A DNA stretch of 64,000 bases, from contig JBBHKE010001182.1 of NCBI GenBank assembly GCA_037447655.1, forward strand, positions 261,272-325,271, given 5' to 3'. The notes under the pieces were generated by a model. That model ran no database searches, was not told the origin of the DNA, and worked only from the letters and a program-made list of their open reading frames with translations. Positions 35,056 through 47,300 of the stretch are shown here, piece after piece. The translations under genes and the position numbers were made by a program. Position 1 is the first letter of the stretch. Every line of letters starts with the position of its first letter. This stretch comes from Zygnema cylindricum (Eukaryota; Streptophyta; Zygnematophyceae; Zygnematales; Zygnemataceae).

Positions 35056-35275
35056 TACACCGTCTATCGCTATTAGAATTAACAATTTTTTCGCCACTTA
35101 AAACATCTTTTCTCCGTGCACACTTGTGCGATTTTCAGTTTGAGACCGCCAATAAGAAGCTGAGAATCTTACCTTTCAATGCAACCGTCAGATCCACAAT
35201 CTGACATGCGTGTACGAGAAAAGATGTTTTAAGTGGCAAAAATAATATTAACACTAATAGCGATTCACGGTGTAC
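35056..35275. mobile_element. MITE family M2, complete (220 bp)
   Basis: The ends are TACACCGTCTATCGCTATTA and TAATAGCGATTCACGGTGTA. The core pairs GCCACTTAAAACATCTTTTC with GAAAAGATGTTTTAAGTGGC, so the whole element can fold back. A further tail fragment of the same family lies at 35278-35375. Confidence 0.85.
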
Positions 35276-35375
35276 TGTAGTCTCCAATCAAACTTAAGAC
35301 ATGTGTGCACGGAAACAAAATGTTTTGAAGTGGCAAAAAAAAGTTCGGCACTAATAGCGGCGATACAGGGTGTAT

Positions 35376-35700
35376 TTCTGAGCGTTTTTGCCTTTCGGAC
35401 TATTTCTGTATGTACATTGGCTCGTTTGGGAGCCGAGACTCCGTGTGGGCAACTATAACTCTTTGGTACATAAATGTACGGTAGAGCTCGGTCTGGTTCG
35501 GTTTGGGCTGAAACAGTTTGAAACCGAAATTAGACCGGTTCATTGGTAGTTCGGATTCGCTGATTCGCTGACGGTTTAACTGGAATGGTTTGGCTCGAAC
35601 GATTTGAAGACCGCTTGGTTCGGATCGAAGACGCCAAAGCCCGATTGGTTCGACGTACGGATGTACGGTCACATCATAAAGGATGAAAGTACAAAAAAAT
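35376..35700. other. Spacer before LINE
   Basis: No gene seen. Repeated words such as GGTTCGG and GGTTTG are present in the 35490-35650 region. Confidence 0.4.
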
Positions 35701-38030
35701 AAAAAAAAACCCAGGATAAATTAAAAAGTACGATGGTAAACCATCTGAGTTTGGGGGTACAAAAGGGGTGGCATGGCCGAACATGAAAGACTACCAGCAA
35801 TGGAATAAGATAACAGCACAACAAAAAAAAAAGAAAACAACAACAAGGAAAATAAAAGCACCCAAACTCAAAATGAAGAGCAAGACAACTAACAAAGCCA
35901 GAACTACAACCCCAACCCCAACCCAATTAAATAACTACGAAAAGCAACCCTGTAAGTCCCCCCATCCCGGGGGAGCACGTTGACGGAGTTCCGGAACCCG
36001 GCGACGATCCATAGTCGCAACAGCCGATCGGAGGAGAATAGAAGCTTGCACTCGTTGTAAAGCCACAAATAAGTGTTGACGATAAAAAGAAGTAAGGACC
36101 GTAGGAGAAGGGCTCCCAGGTCCTCCGCGCTCAAAAGCACGTCGAGCGCAAGTGCGCAGAAACTCGTCCATTGCAACACCCAGACAACCAAATATCTCGA
36201 CCGCCATCAGAATAAAGTCATCCATAGGGTCCCTGTGGGCATAATTACGCTCCTTCGCCTTAGCGGCATCACGAGCCGCCACCCCAACATGTCGAGCCGC
36301 CTGACCAACAACTGTAGTTGAAGTAGGGTTCACCAAAACAATATCACAGAAGATGCGACGGGCACAATCAAGCAGAACAACATCGATCCGACGCTTGTGA
36401 ATAATATGAGAAACTTCCCGACGCACATAAAAGCCCCCCTTTGAAGCGATAATCGCAACAGCATCACGAATAGTGTCGTGCGCCTAGATCAAATCTCCCC
36501 CATGGGAGCAACGAAGCAAATGGACACCATCGGCCCCCAAAACGCGACCACATGCGCAAAAAAAAGAGTCAAGTAAAAGAGGATGGGGGAGGCCAAGGCG
36601 AAACCGGAGGGCGGTGGTGAACTGAGCCGGTGAGAATCGGAGTGTGGACAAAATCGGTGTAGCGAAAAGCCAAGACCTAGAACCAGGTCTGTTACAAGAG
36701 AGAACACGGGCACGCGAAGAATCAGAGGGAAGCGCCTGGAGAAGGTCAGATTTAATGGCGGCGACAACCCGATCAGAAATCGATTCATGGACACGCTCAA
36801 CAGATTTTGTAACAAGGGTGGAGAATATTGGCACATCTACTAGCGCATGGGGAGGAAGAGAACGTGACGCGTCTAATAGAGATCGTTGGAAGGCGAACAC
36901 ACCGTCTGAAACCCGGGGGATAACAGTAGCTAGAACAGGGGTGTCCCCAGCCAAGAAACGGGAAACAAGAGTGGAGGCAATAAGACACCAACTTCCCAAA
37001 TATGCAGCAGGAGCTACACGAGTAGTGGATAGTAGACCCAACCCCCCACTAGAGACAGGGAGGGATGCCTGAATGCGGGCCGATGGCCCAGACTCGCGAT
37101 CAAATGCCCCTCGACCTAACAGAGTGTGGAGGACTTCCATGAGGCGATCGTCAAAAGCCGAGAGAGAGGAGATAAATGTCGGAGTGGGAGGGGAAGTACG
37201 AGTAAGATAAGAAGGGCGGTGGGGAAAGCACCTGGTTAACATAACAAAAGCAACTAGGGGATCAGGAAGGCTAAGAAGATCGTCCACCTGGGCTAGATCT
37301 GTCTGTAAAGCATCATGAAGGAATTGAGTCACGAAAGTATCCGAACTAATGGGGCAACCAAGCACATGAATGACATCAGAGGGAGACGGGGTTTGAAAAC
37401 CAAGAGGTGGAGTAAACGAAAGTGGAATATCCTGAGGAGACGAAATAACACACTTCGATTGCTGGACTGAAAGGTTGAGTTCGGCTAAACGTTCCTTGAA
37501 AATATCATATGCCAACACGACTTGTTCTCTGGGCCCAATAATGTGCGTATCATCTGCGACCGAAGGGAAAAGGCAAGAAGGGAAAGTGGCTGCGGAGGCA
37601 GGAATGGCCCGGTAATGGGCGAGGGCGAACAAAGGTCCGCCAAGAGGGTCGCCTTGGCGAGTGCCAATAGCAGAGGAGAGAGGAATGAGATCACCATCGG
37701 CTGAGAAGGAAAGGGTGCTTGTCAAAGAATAGAAAGCCCTCACAAAGGGAAATAATTGGACAATCGGAGATGGAGCCGCCATAAGCTCTGAAAAAATCAC
37801 GTTGCGATCCACCGTATTAAAGGCATTGGAAACGTCGACCTGAAGGACCAACCAATCCGGATGTACATCCAACAAAGCCCGAATCCCGTGGACCACGGCC
37901 TCACAACCCCCTCTCGTGGCCACTCCAAACTTCACATGTAGAGAGACCGAACTTTTGGTCAAGGTAAGACTAGGCCTCTGGTGTATAAGTCCGCGAACTA
38001 AACTAACACTATTCAAATAAAATCTCACCT
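35700..38030 (-). mobile_element. LINE, 5'-truncated, RT plus nuclease-like C terminus
   Basis: From 38028 one frame runs to 35935, broken only by a TAG at 36484-36486 where the copy at 53136 has a histidine codon. RT motifs are LQVDVSNAFNTVDR (37845-37800), GTRQGDPLGGPLFAL (37660-37615) and VADDTHI (Y/F-A-D-D type, near 37555). Next come a CxCG...HLLRC zinc finger (36560-36500) and a block with RRIDVVLLD, RIFCDIVLVNPT and KERNYAHRDP. This block resembles PD-(D/E)XK restriction-like nuclease domains at the C terminus of R2-type LINEs. The N terminus of RT is missing. The 3' end at about 35720 carries the hairpin GATGGTAAACCATC. Confidence 0.85.
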
Positions 38031-38404
38031 AAAAAAACCGCTTTCTTATCAAAATTCAACTGCATTCTCGATTACAGAGTGAACCGATCATTAATTCATA
38101 AATCCTTCTGCAATAATTTTCACGATGGGAGGCCCTATTACTGCTAAAGTCGAGCTACAAGATCGATGACATTCCCAGACATCCATTTCATTACATACAG
38201 AGTGACAAGCTTCTTTCCCACTTTCGTCAATCGCAAAGGTATGGCCCAACACATCACCTGGAATAGGTCAAATACGCCTCCACCGTGACTGCGACAAAGT
38301 GATTGGCGAGAACGACGTACTACAGTAGTGTGTGCGATAGTTGATAAGCCTTCAAGGGCCTGAAAGGAGAGTTGCCGAGGGACTGATATAGCTGGGATTG
38401 CTAC
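38031..38404. other. 3' flank of the syntaxin gene
   Basis: No separate gene is visible. It should contain the syntaxin 3' UTR. The LINE is inserted just beyond it. Confidence 0.4.
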
Positions 38405-41400
38405 TCAGGCCACAAAGACCACAAAAATTAAAAGGAAAACAATCAGGACAAAGAATATCTTGATGATGAGCCATCGATTAGAAGATATACGATTGAAATA
38501 CTTGAGCAAAGCTGTTTGTGCTCCTTCAACATTTGTAAGTGTGTCGTCTATGTCCTGATCAATCCTGCACAAAAGCAGCCATTCCAATACAAGCTTCAGT
38601 ACACAATCATTGCTATACCACTGACTACAAACTTCACCGTCAACCGCTTCTAGCATTAAGAAATAAGTAAAATGATAGCTGCTATTAATGAAGTCCAAAT
38701 GGCATGGATAATCGTGACCTGCAAAAAGACATAGAATTAAAAAAAAAACAATTAGAACTAATAACACTATTTTATGTTTGAAGGGCAAAAAAAAACCGGG
38801 AAAGAATTAGTATTATATACGCTAATAGCGATCACCCTGTAGATATATCCTAGGAGGCAAATTAAAAGCAGGAAAACTTAACACTACCAGCTCAAGAAGA
38901 GCAAAAAAAATCCTACCAAAGGAACCAGGAAGTGAATATGTCACCTTGTACTGAGATTAAGAGAGTATGGAACGTATTTACCACACAGACCACGAGGCTA
39001 ACATATCTGCAATTTCCTAAACTATCAGTTGGGACCATCTCACAAACATATATACTCAACAAGTACAAAAGAAGGATAATATTCCCCTTCTATCCCACAG
39101 AGAACTATTTCTTCCTTCAGCAATGAAGAGCTAAACGTGCATCCATCAGCGACCCTAGAACAAAAGACGAAGTACACACATGCTGTGTATCTGTATGAAA
39201 GGTAAATAAACATTCAGTGAACAGGACAAACCAACCACTACGAAACTACTTGCTGCATTTCTACACATCGAATGTAGACGCTGATTTGTCATACAAATTC
39301 GTAATATCTAGGTGCGGCTAAATTCGTCACAAGTAGGCTTTTTTTCCTCTTCAGCAATAGATAACCAGAAAAAATTCCATCAACCAACAAATAATCCTTC
39401 CCAACTCCATCCAGTGCTATCTTACCACAATTCCTGACAATGCTCTGTCCACTAAAATTAAGTTTAAATGAAGTTAACCTCAAGTATCTTCACCTAAAGA
39501 ATGAATATCATGCCAGCCTTCTTGCGCTCCTGAATAATGCGTAACTTATAACCTTAATGCAGCATTCAAATGTTTGATTTGCATAACATCCTAGTCCCAA
39601 ATTAGTGCGCATTGAATAACCCCAGTCACTAATAGTAAGGGACATTTGCCTGGATATCCAGCAAAACTGAGAGTTCCACCATAATTTGTAACCCAAAATG
39701 CTTCCCAGAGTCTCACGAGAATACAGTATGCGAACCTTTATAATATCCAGTGGCCACAGTCTCTGCATCACAACCTAAACCACTCTACCGAAAGGTTGGT
39801 AGGACGTACTGCAGTCGTTCTGCGAGCAAGTAATGCATAGATGAAGGATGAAACATATGGGATGAAGGACAAAACATATGTAAAGAGATAGGGCTGGTGG
39901 TATACCTGGCGCTGGTCAGTTGTAGATAGTTACAGGCCAAAAATTTAGAATTTACAGACCAACTTTCTTTCCCTTTCAATATACCTCCTAAAAAGTGGAC
40001 AAGCAAATTCCAGTTGCTACTTTCTCACCTCACGGCAACTTCTCCTTGCTCCTGCACCATTATTGCAAGGTTTTGGAAGATGGTCCCCAACTCCACAATT
40101 GTCGCTTCAACATTTTGCAGAGCCTCTGTCCGACTTCGCATATAACTATCCTGAGCAGGCGCCAATTCCTGTTGCATTTGACCTTGCTTCTGAAATTCTG
40201 TCCGCCGAAATCTGCAAGACCTGTAAGCCCGGTCAAAACCTACACTTGGCATTCATCAACACTACACTGCATATCACTATTGACGTTATTGATTTTGTTT
40301 GGAGATACCAATTGAAAAAGCAAGGACCTTACTTTTCCACCCCAACCGTCAAAAAATGTGCAGGGAGAAAAGTTGATTTAAGTGACAAAAAAAATGTTAA
40401 CACTAATAGCGATACACAATGTAACATGAATGCCTTCTATGATGAGCACGGTCCAAAGAATTTCCAAAACTTCCATCAACAGTAAGAAAACATAAAGAGT
40501 CGTTTCCTTTATCATAGACATCAATCAGCTACAAGTGCACAATGTACGCCCAAAGGAAAATTTTCAGTTTTATGACATAACATGTGACCAGAATCAAAAG
40601 GACGGAATGGATTAGGAAGTACGTTGGAGAAGTAGCAAAGAGTTGAGAGGCAGACGAAGACGATGTTGATGCCCCGTTGGCCAAAGCCCACGGAGGAGGA
40701 GCGCTATTGCTTGAAATGGATCTTTGTTTCGTGATGTTATTGCTCCCACCCATGTGCCCATTTGCAGAAAAAAGTTGTCTTCTGTTTTCATGAACTTTTA
40801 AGTTCTGCCAGAAAACATACAGAAAAAACAAATATTTAGGACAAAGTTTGAAAAATGATAAGACATAAGAAAGAACAGTAGCCCTGATTACTAAAGGGGA
40901 ATTATACAAGCCCTGTACCTGGAGTTACTGGTACAGTAACCGTAATAAATAATTTCAAGATTTAAAGTACAATTTCCTGTACGATCGCGGTGATTACTGG
41001 CCAGTATCGCTGCTAATTGCCAATAATACCCTGCAACTGTACCTGCCGGAAAGAGCAAAGTGTAGTTGCTATAATGATGCCTGCTTTATCCCTAAAAAGA
41101 CAGACTTGATGGCCATGAGGAGCATCCAAATACGTGAAGCAACTTCATATGCAAAGAGAATGACCAAACGAGTTTTACATCCACAATTTCTAGTCAACCC
41201 TCATACATTGTAGAGAATTATACAAGCCATTTAACTGGGTTACTCCTGCACTAATCATAGTATTCCTGCATAAAACTGTACGAATTTGTAAAAAAAGGTA
41301 CATTTTCCTGTACAAATACAATGATCACTGCCCACTATAGCCAGGAATTGCGTACATATGATTACAGGACAGCGCGCTCTGTGGCCCAACCATTAGTGTT

Positions 41401-42821
41401 GATAAGAAACGGATCAAGAGGCACAAAAAGAGGTGAAAAAATACATTGGTATCAGAAAGACAACTAAGCTGACAATGACAGTGCAATTTTTTTTTCCATG
41501 AAATATGTAAACCGCAAAGAAAACTCACCTCAGTTCTCATGGTCAAAACATCCTTGAAGTTTTTGGTTGTGCTCATCAATCTGCTCTTTAGACTGTCCAC
41601 AACAGTGGTCGAATGCTCACTAGTATGCTTGTTTCGATTCGCATTGTCTCTCGCTTCACATAGCCTTTGAAGCTCCTCTATTGCTGCATTTAGAGCTGTA
41701 ATGTCTTGCTTGATAACAGCGGTAAGCTCTTGGATCTCTACCGCCGGATCATCAAACATAGATGTGCGCTTCGCCACTGCACCAGTACCAGTGCAGACAA
41801 AAAAAAAAAAGCTATCATTTGCTATGATATCGTTCAGGAACACTCCCAAAAAACAGTGAACTGAATGGCGGAGGCGAGCTCTAAATTGGCTCTCTCTCTC
41901 TCTCTCTCTCTCTATACCTCCCCTCCCTCCCCTCCCTCCCCCTTCCTCCTCTCTCTCTCTCTCAAGTGCAAGCTTGTAAACATACTGCTCTCTTCTGTAT
42001 AAAGAAGCATACCCTAGCAGTGCGCAAGCATGTAAACATACTGCTCGCTCTCTCTCTCTCTCCCTCACACAAGTGCAAGCATTGAAACATACTGCTCTCT
42101 TCTGCTCTATACAATTACGGTGATGACTGCCCAGTATCATCAGTACGTCTAATTACCCTAAAAAGATAGAGTATCGTAACAATGTGTAAACATGTAAACA
42201 TACGGCTCTTTTCTCATACACACATGTCGGAACCCTATACAACCATGTATTTTTGCAAACATGCATGTCTTTTATGCAAACATACTGCTCTCTTCTATTT
42301 AAAAAGTATCCTAACAATGTGAAGGCAATAAATATTCTCCAAGAGCCTCTTGGCACCTGATCCGCTTGCAAAGAGGACATCATTAGCAAGAGAATACATC
42401 TTGACACATGATAAATGTCCATATAAAGACAAATGCGGAAAAAAAAATTGTGATAAGCTAAGGAATGGTTGTGAGGTATCGCCTAAACCATAGTGGAATA
42501 AAACTAGTTTCCAGTAACATTATAACAGTCTACAATAGGATATACAGAAAAAACAATAGTCAACTCACATTTAGCGAGTTTTTCCAATTTTTGAGAAGTT
42601 TGGTGAATTGACAGGCCTATTCGTGACGCTTTCCTATTGAACTCTGATTGCACTCCATTCGGTAGAGAAGTGGTTGCTGGAGCTTTTTCGACTGGCCGTA
42701 CATGACTGGAGTCTCCATTTGGTGTTGAATTTGGTGATTTCCTCAACCTTTCTGCTATGGAAAATAGTTCTGGAGTCCGATCACGGTAAGAGACATTCAT
42801 CTGTGATAAAGGAGGGGGCAT
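38405..42821 (-). CDS. SYP31: Qa-SNARE syntaxin of the Sed5/SYP31 type, 5 exons
   Basis: It drives membrane fusion at the cis-Golgi in ER-Golgi transport. Exons (minus) are 42821-42569, 41776-41529, 40804-40623, 40211-40029 and 38564-38405. All are GT-AG, the sum is 1026 bp, and the protein is 341 residues (Arabidopsis SYP31 is about 336). The N-terminal RDRTPELF is the Sly1-binding peptide of Sed5. Because that peptide normally sits at the very N terminus, the second ATG (42800, MNVSYRDRT) may be the real start. The Habc region includes EFNRKASRIGLSIHQTSQKL and KLAKLAKRTSMFDD. The SNARE helix holds the zero-layer glutamine in MVQEQGEVAVRIDQD, ending in RISSNRW, then a C-terminal membrane anchor of about 20 residues (IIKIFFVLIVFLLIFVVFVA). 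Exon 4 could also start 9 bases earlier, in frame. Confidence 0.93.
41885..42320. repeat. CT microsatellite and degenerate tandem in syntaxin intron 1
   Basis: (TC)n runs occur at 41888-41912, 41948-41963 and 42045-42062. Between and after them the phrase GTAAACATACTGCTCTCTTCT recurs at least four times with changes. This lies inside intron 1. Confidence 0.7.
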
Positions 42822-44350
42822 GGTGTCAACTTGCAGATTACTTGTATGGAAAATAATTATAAACTTGAAGATGTTTAAACCTTTTCAAAACTGTTTTTGC
42901 AAGGAAAATCTTTCTACGAGAAAGTGGTTCAAATCTCTTTACATCTACAGTCAAAAAAATTCTCTTCAATCATCACCAGCTCCAAGAATGCATACTTCAG
43001 TAAAAAATGCCCTATTTGGGCAAAATATGCATTGGACAGACATCGAATCTGATCACGTTTCAAGAGATTCTAAATCTAATGGAATTAAATCAAATCGAAA
43101 CGAATAAAATCGAACCGGATACAATAGATGAGCAAAATACGGATTCAAGAAGGTGGCCTATTATTTGACACAGCAATTTACGGTAGCAACAAGGAAGCTG
43201 CAGAGCAAGCGGAAGAAGAAGCAGAGGAAGCCATGGTCTATCGAAGTCTCATACGGTATATACTGTATTTGGAAACTTTCAGGAGAAAGGATTTTGACTG
43301 AAAAATAATATCAGTACCGTGCAACTCCACTCGGCTAGAACTGGAAACGCGAACCATTGTTCAAATGTGCGAAAACAGTTGGAAATGCTATATGTGGTTA
43401 GTTCATACTCATAAGTGTAGTATACGCTTATCATACGATAACATATGCGTATAATATGGGAAAGCTGCATAAAGCGTTTCCAACTGTCTTCGCATAACGA
43501 TGCGAAGTTGCGAACGAATGCGTACGAATGCGTAACATGTACTATATTTGTTACTTTTCTGGCTGTACTTTTCAAGCATGGCATCGAAATGCCAATGATG
43601 AACGAAATGCGTAGCGACCATTTCAAAAATAAATATCGGTACTGTGCTAACGCACTGACTATTAAATATTGCATAGGAGTCTGTTTGTATCGTGTGGATT
43701 CTAATAAATGTCTGATGCCATAATTCCTTGTAGAACACAACAGCCAGAAATTACAGATTTCTCGTGTTGGAGACTTTAAGTCACTGCATGGAACAGGCGT
43801 CACGTAACTGCTAAAGAGGGGATCTACGTGCTCATCATCTGTCATTATCACAGAAAGACACTCATGGAGATATGTCAGCAGTTAAACCGCTAAACCCGAC
43901 GAGCGTAACAATCGGGCCTAAATTTGTACAAGTTTAACTGGAAATGTCATTTGTCATATGTACGGAGAGCTCCCCCGATTTTCAGCCAGCCATTGGCCGA
44001 AGTGTAAGGTTTTGACCGCGACAATGATTGGAAACTCTATATTCGGTGAGTCCAAACGATACTTGCAATACATTATGCATGACATAAAGTGCGTATAGTA
44101 TGAGTGAATCATATATAGGGTTTCTAATTGGTTTCGCACTTTTGAACAAAAGTTTTGCAGAATCACTGACTTCCATAAACCTGCAGAAGATTGGGAGGGA
44201 AGCAGGAGAGCTAGGGTTTTAGGGTTTGTTAAATCTATCTATCTCATTGTTGAACCTATTCGTTTCCTTATTATTTTGACGATAAACATAAGTGAATGGT
44301 AGAGTAAATAATTAAAGATTGTATAGTATTTTAATCTGTAAGTATTTACA
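42822..44350. other. Divergent intergenic region, syntaxin to BRX1
   Basis: It separates two divergent start codons by 1.5 kb. Fold-back sequences lie at about 43366-43490 (GCGAAAACAGTTGGAAATGCT against AGCGTTTCCAACTGTCTTCGC) and 44028-44125 (GGAAACTCTATAT against ATATATAGGGTTTC). The two share words and may be related. No gene is seen. Confidence 0.5.
44211..44228 (+). promoter_or_regulatory. Telo-box pair upstream of BRX1
   Basis: CTAGGGTTTTAGGGTTTG contains two overlapping TAGGGTTT (AAACCCTA) telo-boxes, 123 bp before the BRX1 ATG. In plants this box is common in promoters of ribosomal-protein and ribosome-biogenesis genes. Confidence 0.55.
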
Positions 44351-47300
44351 ATGGAGAAGAATATAGCTAGTAATGGCAATGTTGTGAATGGGATTCCCGG
44401 TAAGAAGGGGAAAAAACTGCAAAAATCTCAAAGGCAGGAAGAAAAAAACACTCCTTCTCCTATGAAGAAACGAAAAAGACCAATTGTTGCAGAAAAATCA
44501 CAAGTTTTGGAACCAAATTCAAAGCAAAAAAAAAAAATGCAAAAGATTTCGCCAAAAACTGCAGAAGTCAACGTTCTAGTTAATGATAAAATCAATTCCA
44601 AACCAGAAGAAATTAAAAAAGGAGAAACTACAAAAAAACCACCAGTAGAGACTTCTAAGGACGTGTTCCGTAATAAGGAAAAAGTTTTGGTAGTCACTTC
44701 AAGGGGTATTACTTTCAGGTAAGTGAGAAACCTAGTGAGGAACCTTGTGGGAAAATACTACCTCCGTCCTCCCTCCCTCTCTCCCTCCCTCCCTCCCTCC
44801 CTCCCTCCCTCCCTCCCTCCCTCCCTCCCTCCCTCCCTCCCTCCCTCCCTCCCTCCCTCCCTCCCTCCCTCCCTCCCTCCCTCCCTCCCTCCCTCCTATA
44901 CCCTTCCTCCCTCCCTCCCTCCCTCCTATGCCCTTCCTCCCTCCCTCCTATACCCTCCCTCCCTCCCTCCCTCCCTCCCTCCCTCCCTCCCTCCCTCCCT
45001 CCCTCCCTCCCTCCCTCCCTCCCTCCCTCCCTCCCTCCCTCCCTCCCTCCCTCCCTCCCTCCCTCCCTCCCTCCCTCTCCCTCCCTCCCTCCCTCCCTCC
45101 CTCCCTCCCTCCTATACCCTTCCTCCCTCCCTCCTATACCCTCCCTCCCTCCCTCCCTCCCTCCCTCCCTCCCTCCCCCCCCTTTCCTCCCTCCCTCCCC
45201 CCTTTCCTCCCTCCCTCCTTTCCTTCCTCTCCTCTCCTCTCCTCTCCTCTCCTCTCCCCTCCCCTCCCCTCCCCTCCCCTCCCCTCCCCTCCCCTCCCCT
45301 CCCCTCCCCTCCCCTCCCCCTCCCCCTCCCTCCCTTCCCTTCCCTTCCTCTCTCTCTCCTTCTGAGTAGAGATTTGCCATTGAATGATGATCAGGTACAG
45401 GCACCTTATGGAGGACCTCATGTTACTCCTCACCCATTGCAAAAAGGATTCTAAGATGGAGAACAGTAAAGAAAACCGCGCTTCTATGTTGAATGAAATG
45501 GCTGACTTAAAAGGTTGCAGCAGCTGTATATTTTTCGAGGTACTGATTTTTTTTCTCTCCTTTTTTACCTTTCTTGTTTTCTCTCATTCTCGAGTGTGCT
45601 ATTTCTGATACATATATCATTTACTCATTTAGTTCTTATTTGTTATATTTGTATTGGCGCTTGACAGGGTCGGAAGAGAAAAGACCTTTATATGTGGATC
45701 TCGAAGACTCCTAATGGGCCATCGGCAAAATTTTTGGTCAATGCAGGTACACCACTGAATTGAATTTGAATTATTATTAGGTGTATATTGAACATATGTT
45801 AAAAAGTTATTCAAGTGCGTGAGGTTGAAATGTTAAGCAAATGTTAACACATTCTCTCATTAATTTGGCTTAACTTGAAAAAAAGAAGCTAACTGATACG
45901 GGGCCTAAGGAGCTGTTTTTAAGTCTTAGTGTTTTGTAGAAAACGCGCAAAAAGTTTTGGATGTGTTGTAGAATAGGTGTAGCTTGGTGCAGAATATGTC
46001 ACTCTGTTGATGTTTATTGACTTACATTTTGTCCTTGTCTGTTGAATATAAGTTATTTTAGTTGAAAAAGGTCTCCATGTGTGGTCAATTTGGACATGAT
46101 GCGACGCTTACGTATGCACGGTGCTTATCCTCAAAAGTACTTAGATTAATATGAGTTGTTTTGGGTTGCATACTGTTTTTGTGTGGTATTTTACATGGTG
46201 AATTGTTTTGATGCATAATGATTCTGCATACTTTAGCTCTCTATTTTATATTCTGACATTTCTAGCTTAGCCTGTAAAGAATTCTGGATTCATTCTTCAA
46301 TTTTTGAACAAGTTGCATTCCAAATTCTTGTTTGCACAGCATCGGGTTTTTAGAGTTTTTTGAGGTGTTTGGAGCAGCAATGACTGGGGAATATCGCAAC
46401 AGTAGTGGTTTTTTTGGAGAGTGGAAATCTGAATATTTTGTTGTTAAGTACTTGTACTTTTCTCTATTGTGAATCTGGAATTTTTTTTCTTGTTGCAGTG
46501 CACACGATGGGCGAATTGAAACTTAGTGGGAACCATCTTAAGGGATCCCGACCGATTCTCACCTTTTCTCCATCTTTTGACAAAATTCCTCATTTGCAGC
46601 TTCTGAAGGAAATGTTTTCCCAGGTGGGTTCACGATCTATGACTCTAATGCTGTCCTGACTTTTTGTTTTAAGTCTTGAAAATTCTGTTTATCTTGTTTT
46701 GTTTTTATAAGCTGGATTAACATCTGATAACAGATTGATCATTTTGTATCGTGTCGAAGTTCAGGGTAGTACTCTATAAGTGAGAGCTTAAATATATATA
46801 TATATATATATAACATGTTTAATCTCGTATTGAAAGGAATAATGTTAATTTTTTTAACATTCCTTGTTTTTTCAACAGATCCTAGTGACTCCTAAGGATC
46901 ATCGTAAGGCCAAGCCTTTCTTTGACCATGTGATATCTTTGACTTTCGTCGACAACCATATTTGGTTTAGGAATTACCAGGTAAGCTTACTGATAATCAT
47001 ACTTTTGGGTCATCATTATCTAGTCGTTTTTCATTCTGATTACCAATCTCCGTCGGAGTGAACCGATAGTGTCAAATTTCCACTTTTGGTGCAAAGAAGC
47101 ATTTTGGCTTTATTTCACCAATAGACTTGTTTTTTTTGCTTTTTTTTGTGTTTTGTCTGATGTGTGACGATTGCAGATTACAGTACAAAACCCAGCGGCT
47201 ACGAAGATCGATGAAAAAATGCTTGAAAAGATGACTCTTGTGGAGGTATGTTAGGAGATAATATTATCCTCATTGCTTTTACCCTTTGCAGCAATTTAAA

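Noticed and set aside
36644-37072. Plus-strand 142-residue frame
   Set aside because: It is the antisense shadow of the LINE RT frame.
42153-42422. Cysteine-rich 89-residue minus frame in syntaxin intron 1
   Set aside because: It is built on the degenerate GTAAACATACTGCTC repeat and lies in a supported intron.
43279-43851. 190-residue minus frame upstream of the syntaxin gene
   Set aside because: No recognisable domain, it covers the foldback sequences, and the composition is not protein-like.
44715-45454. Gly-Arg-Glu and Pro-Ser open frames across BRX1 intron 1
   Set aside because: They are microsatellite translations inside a well-supported intron.
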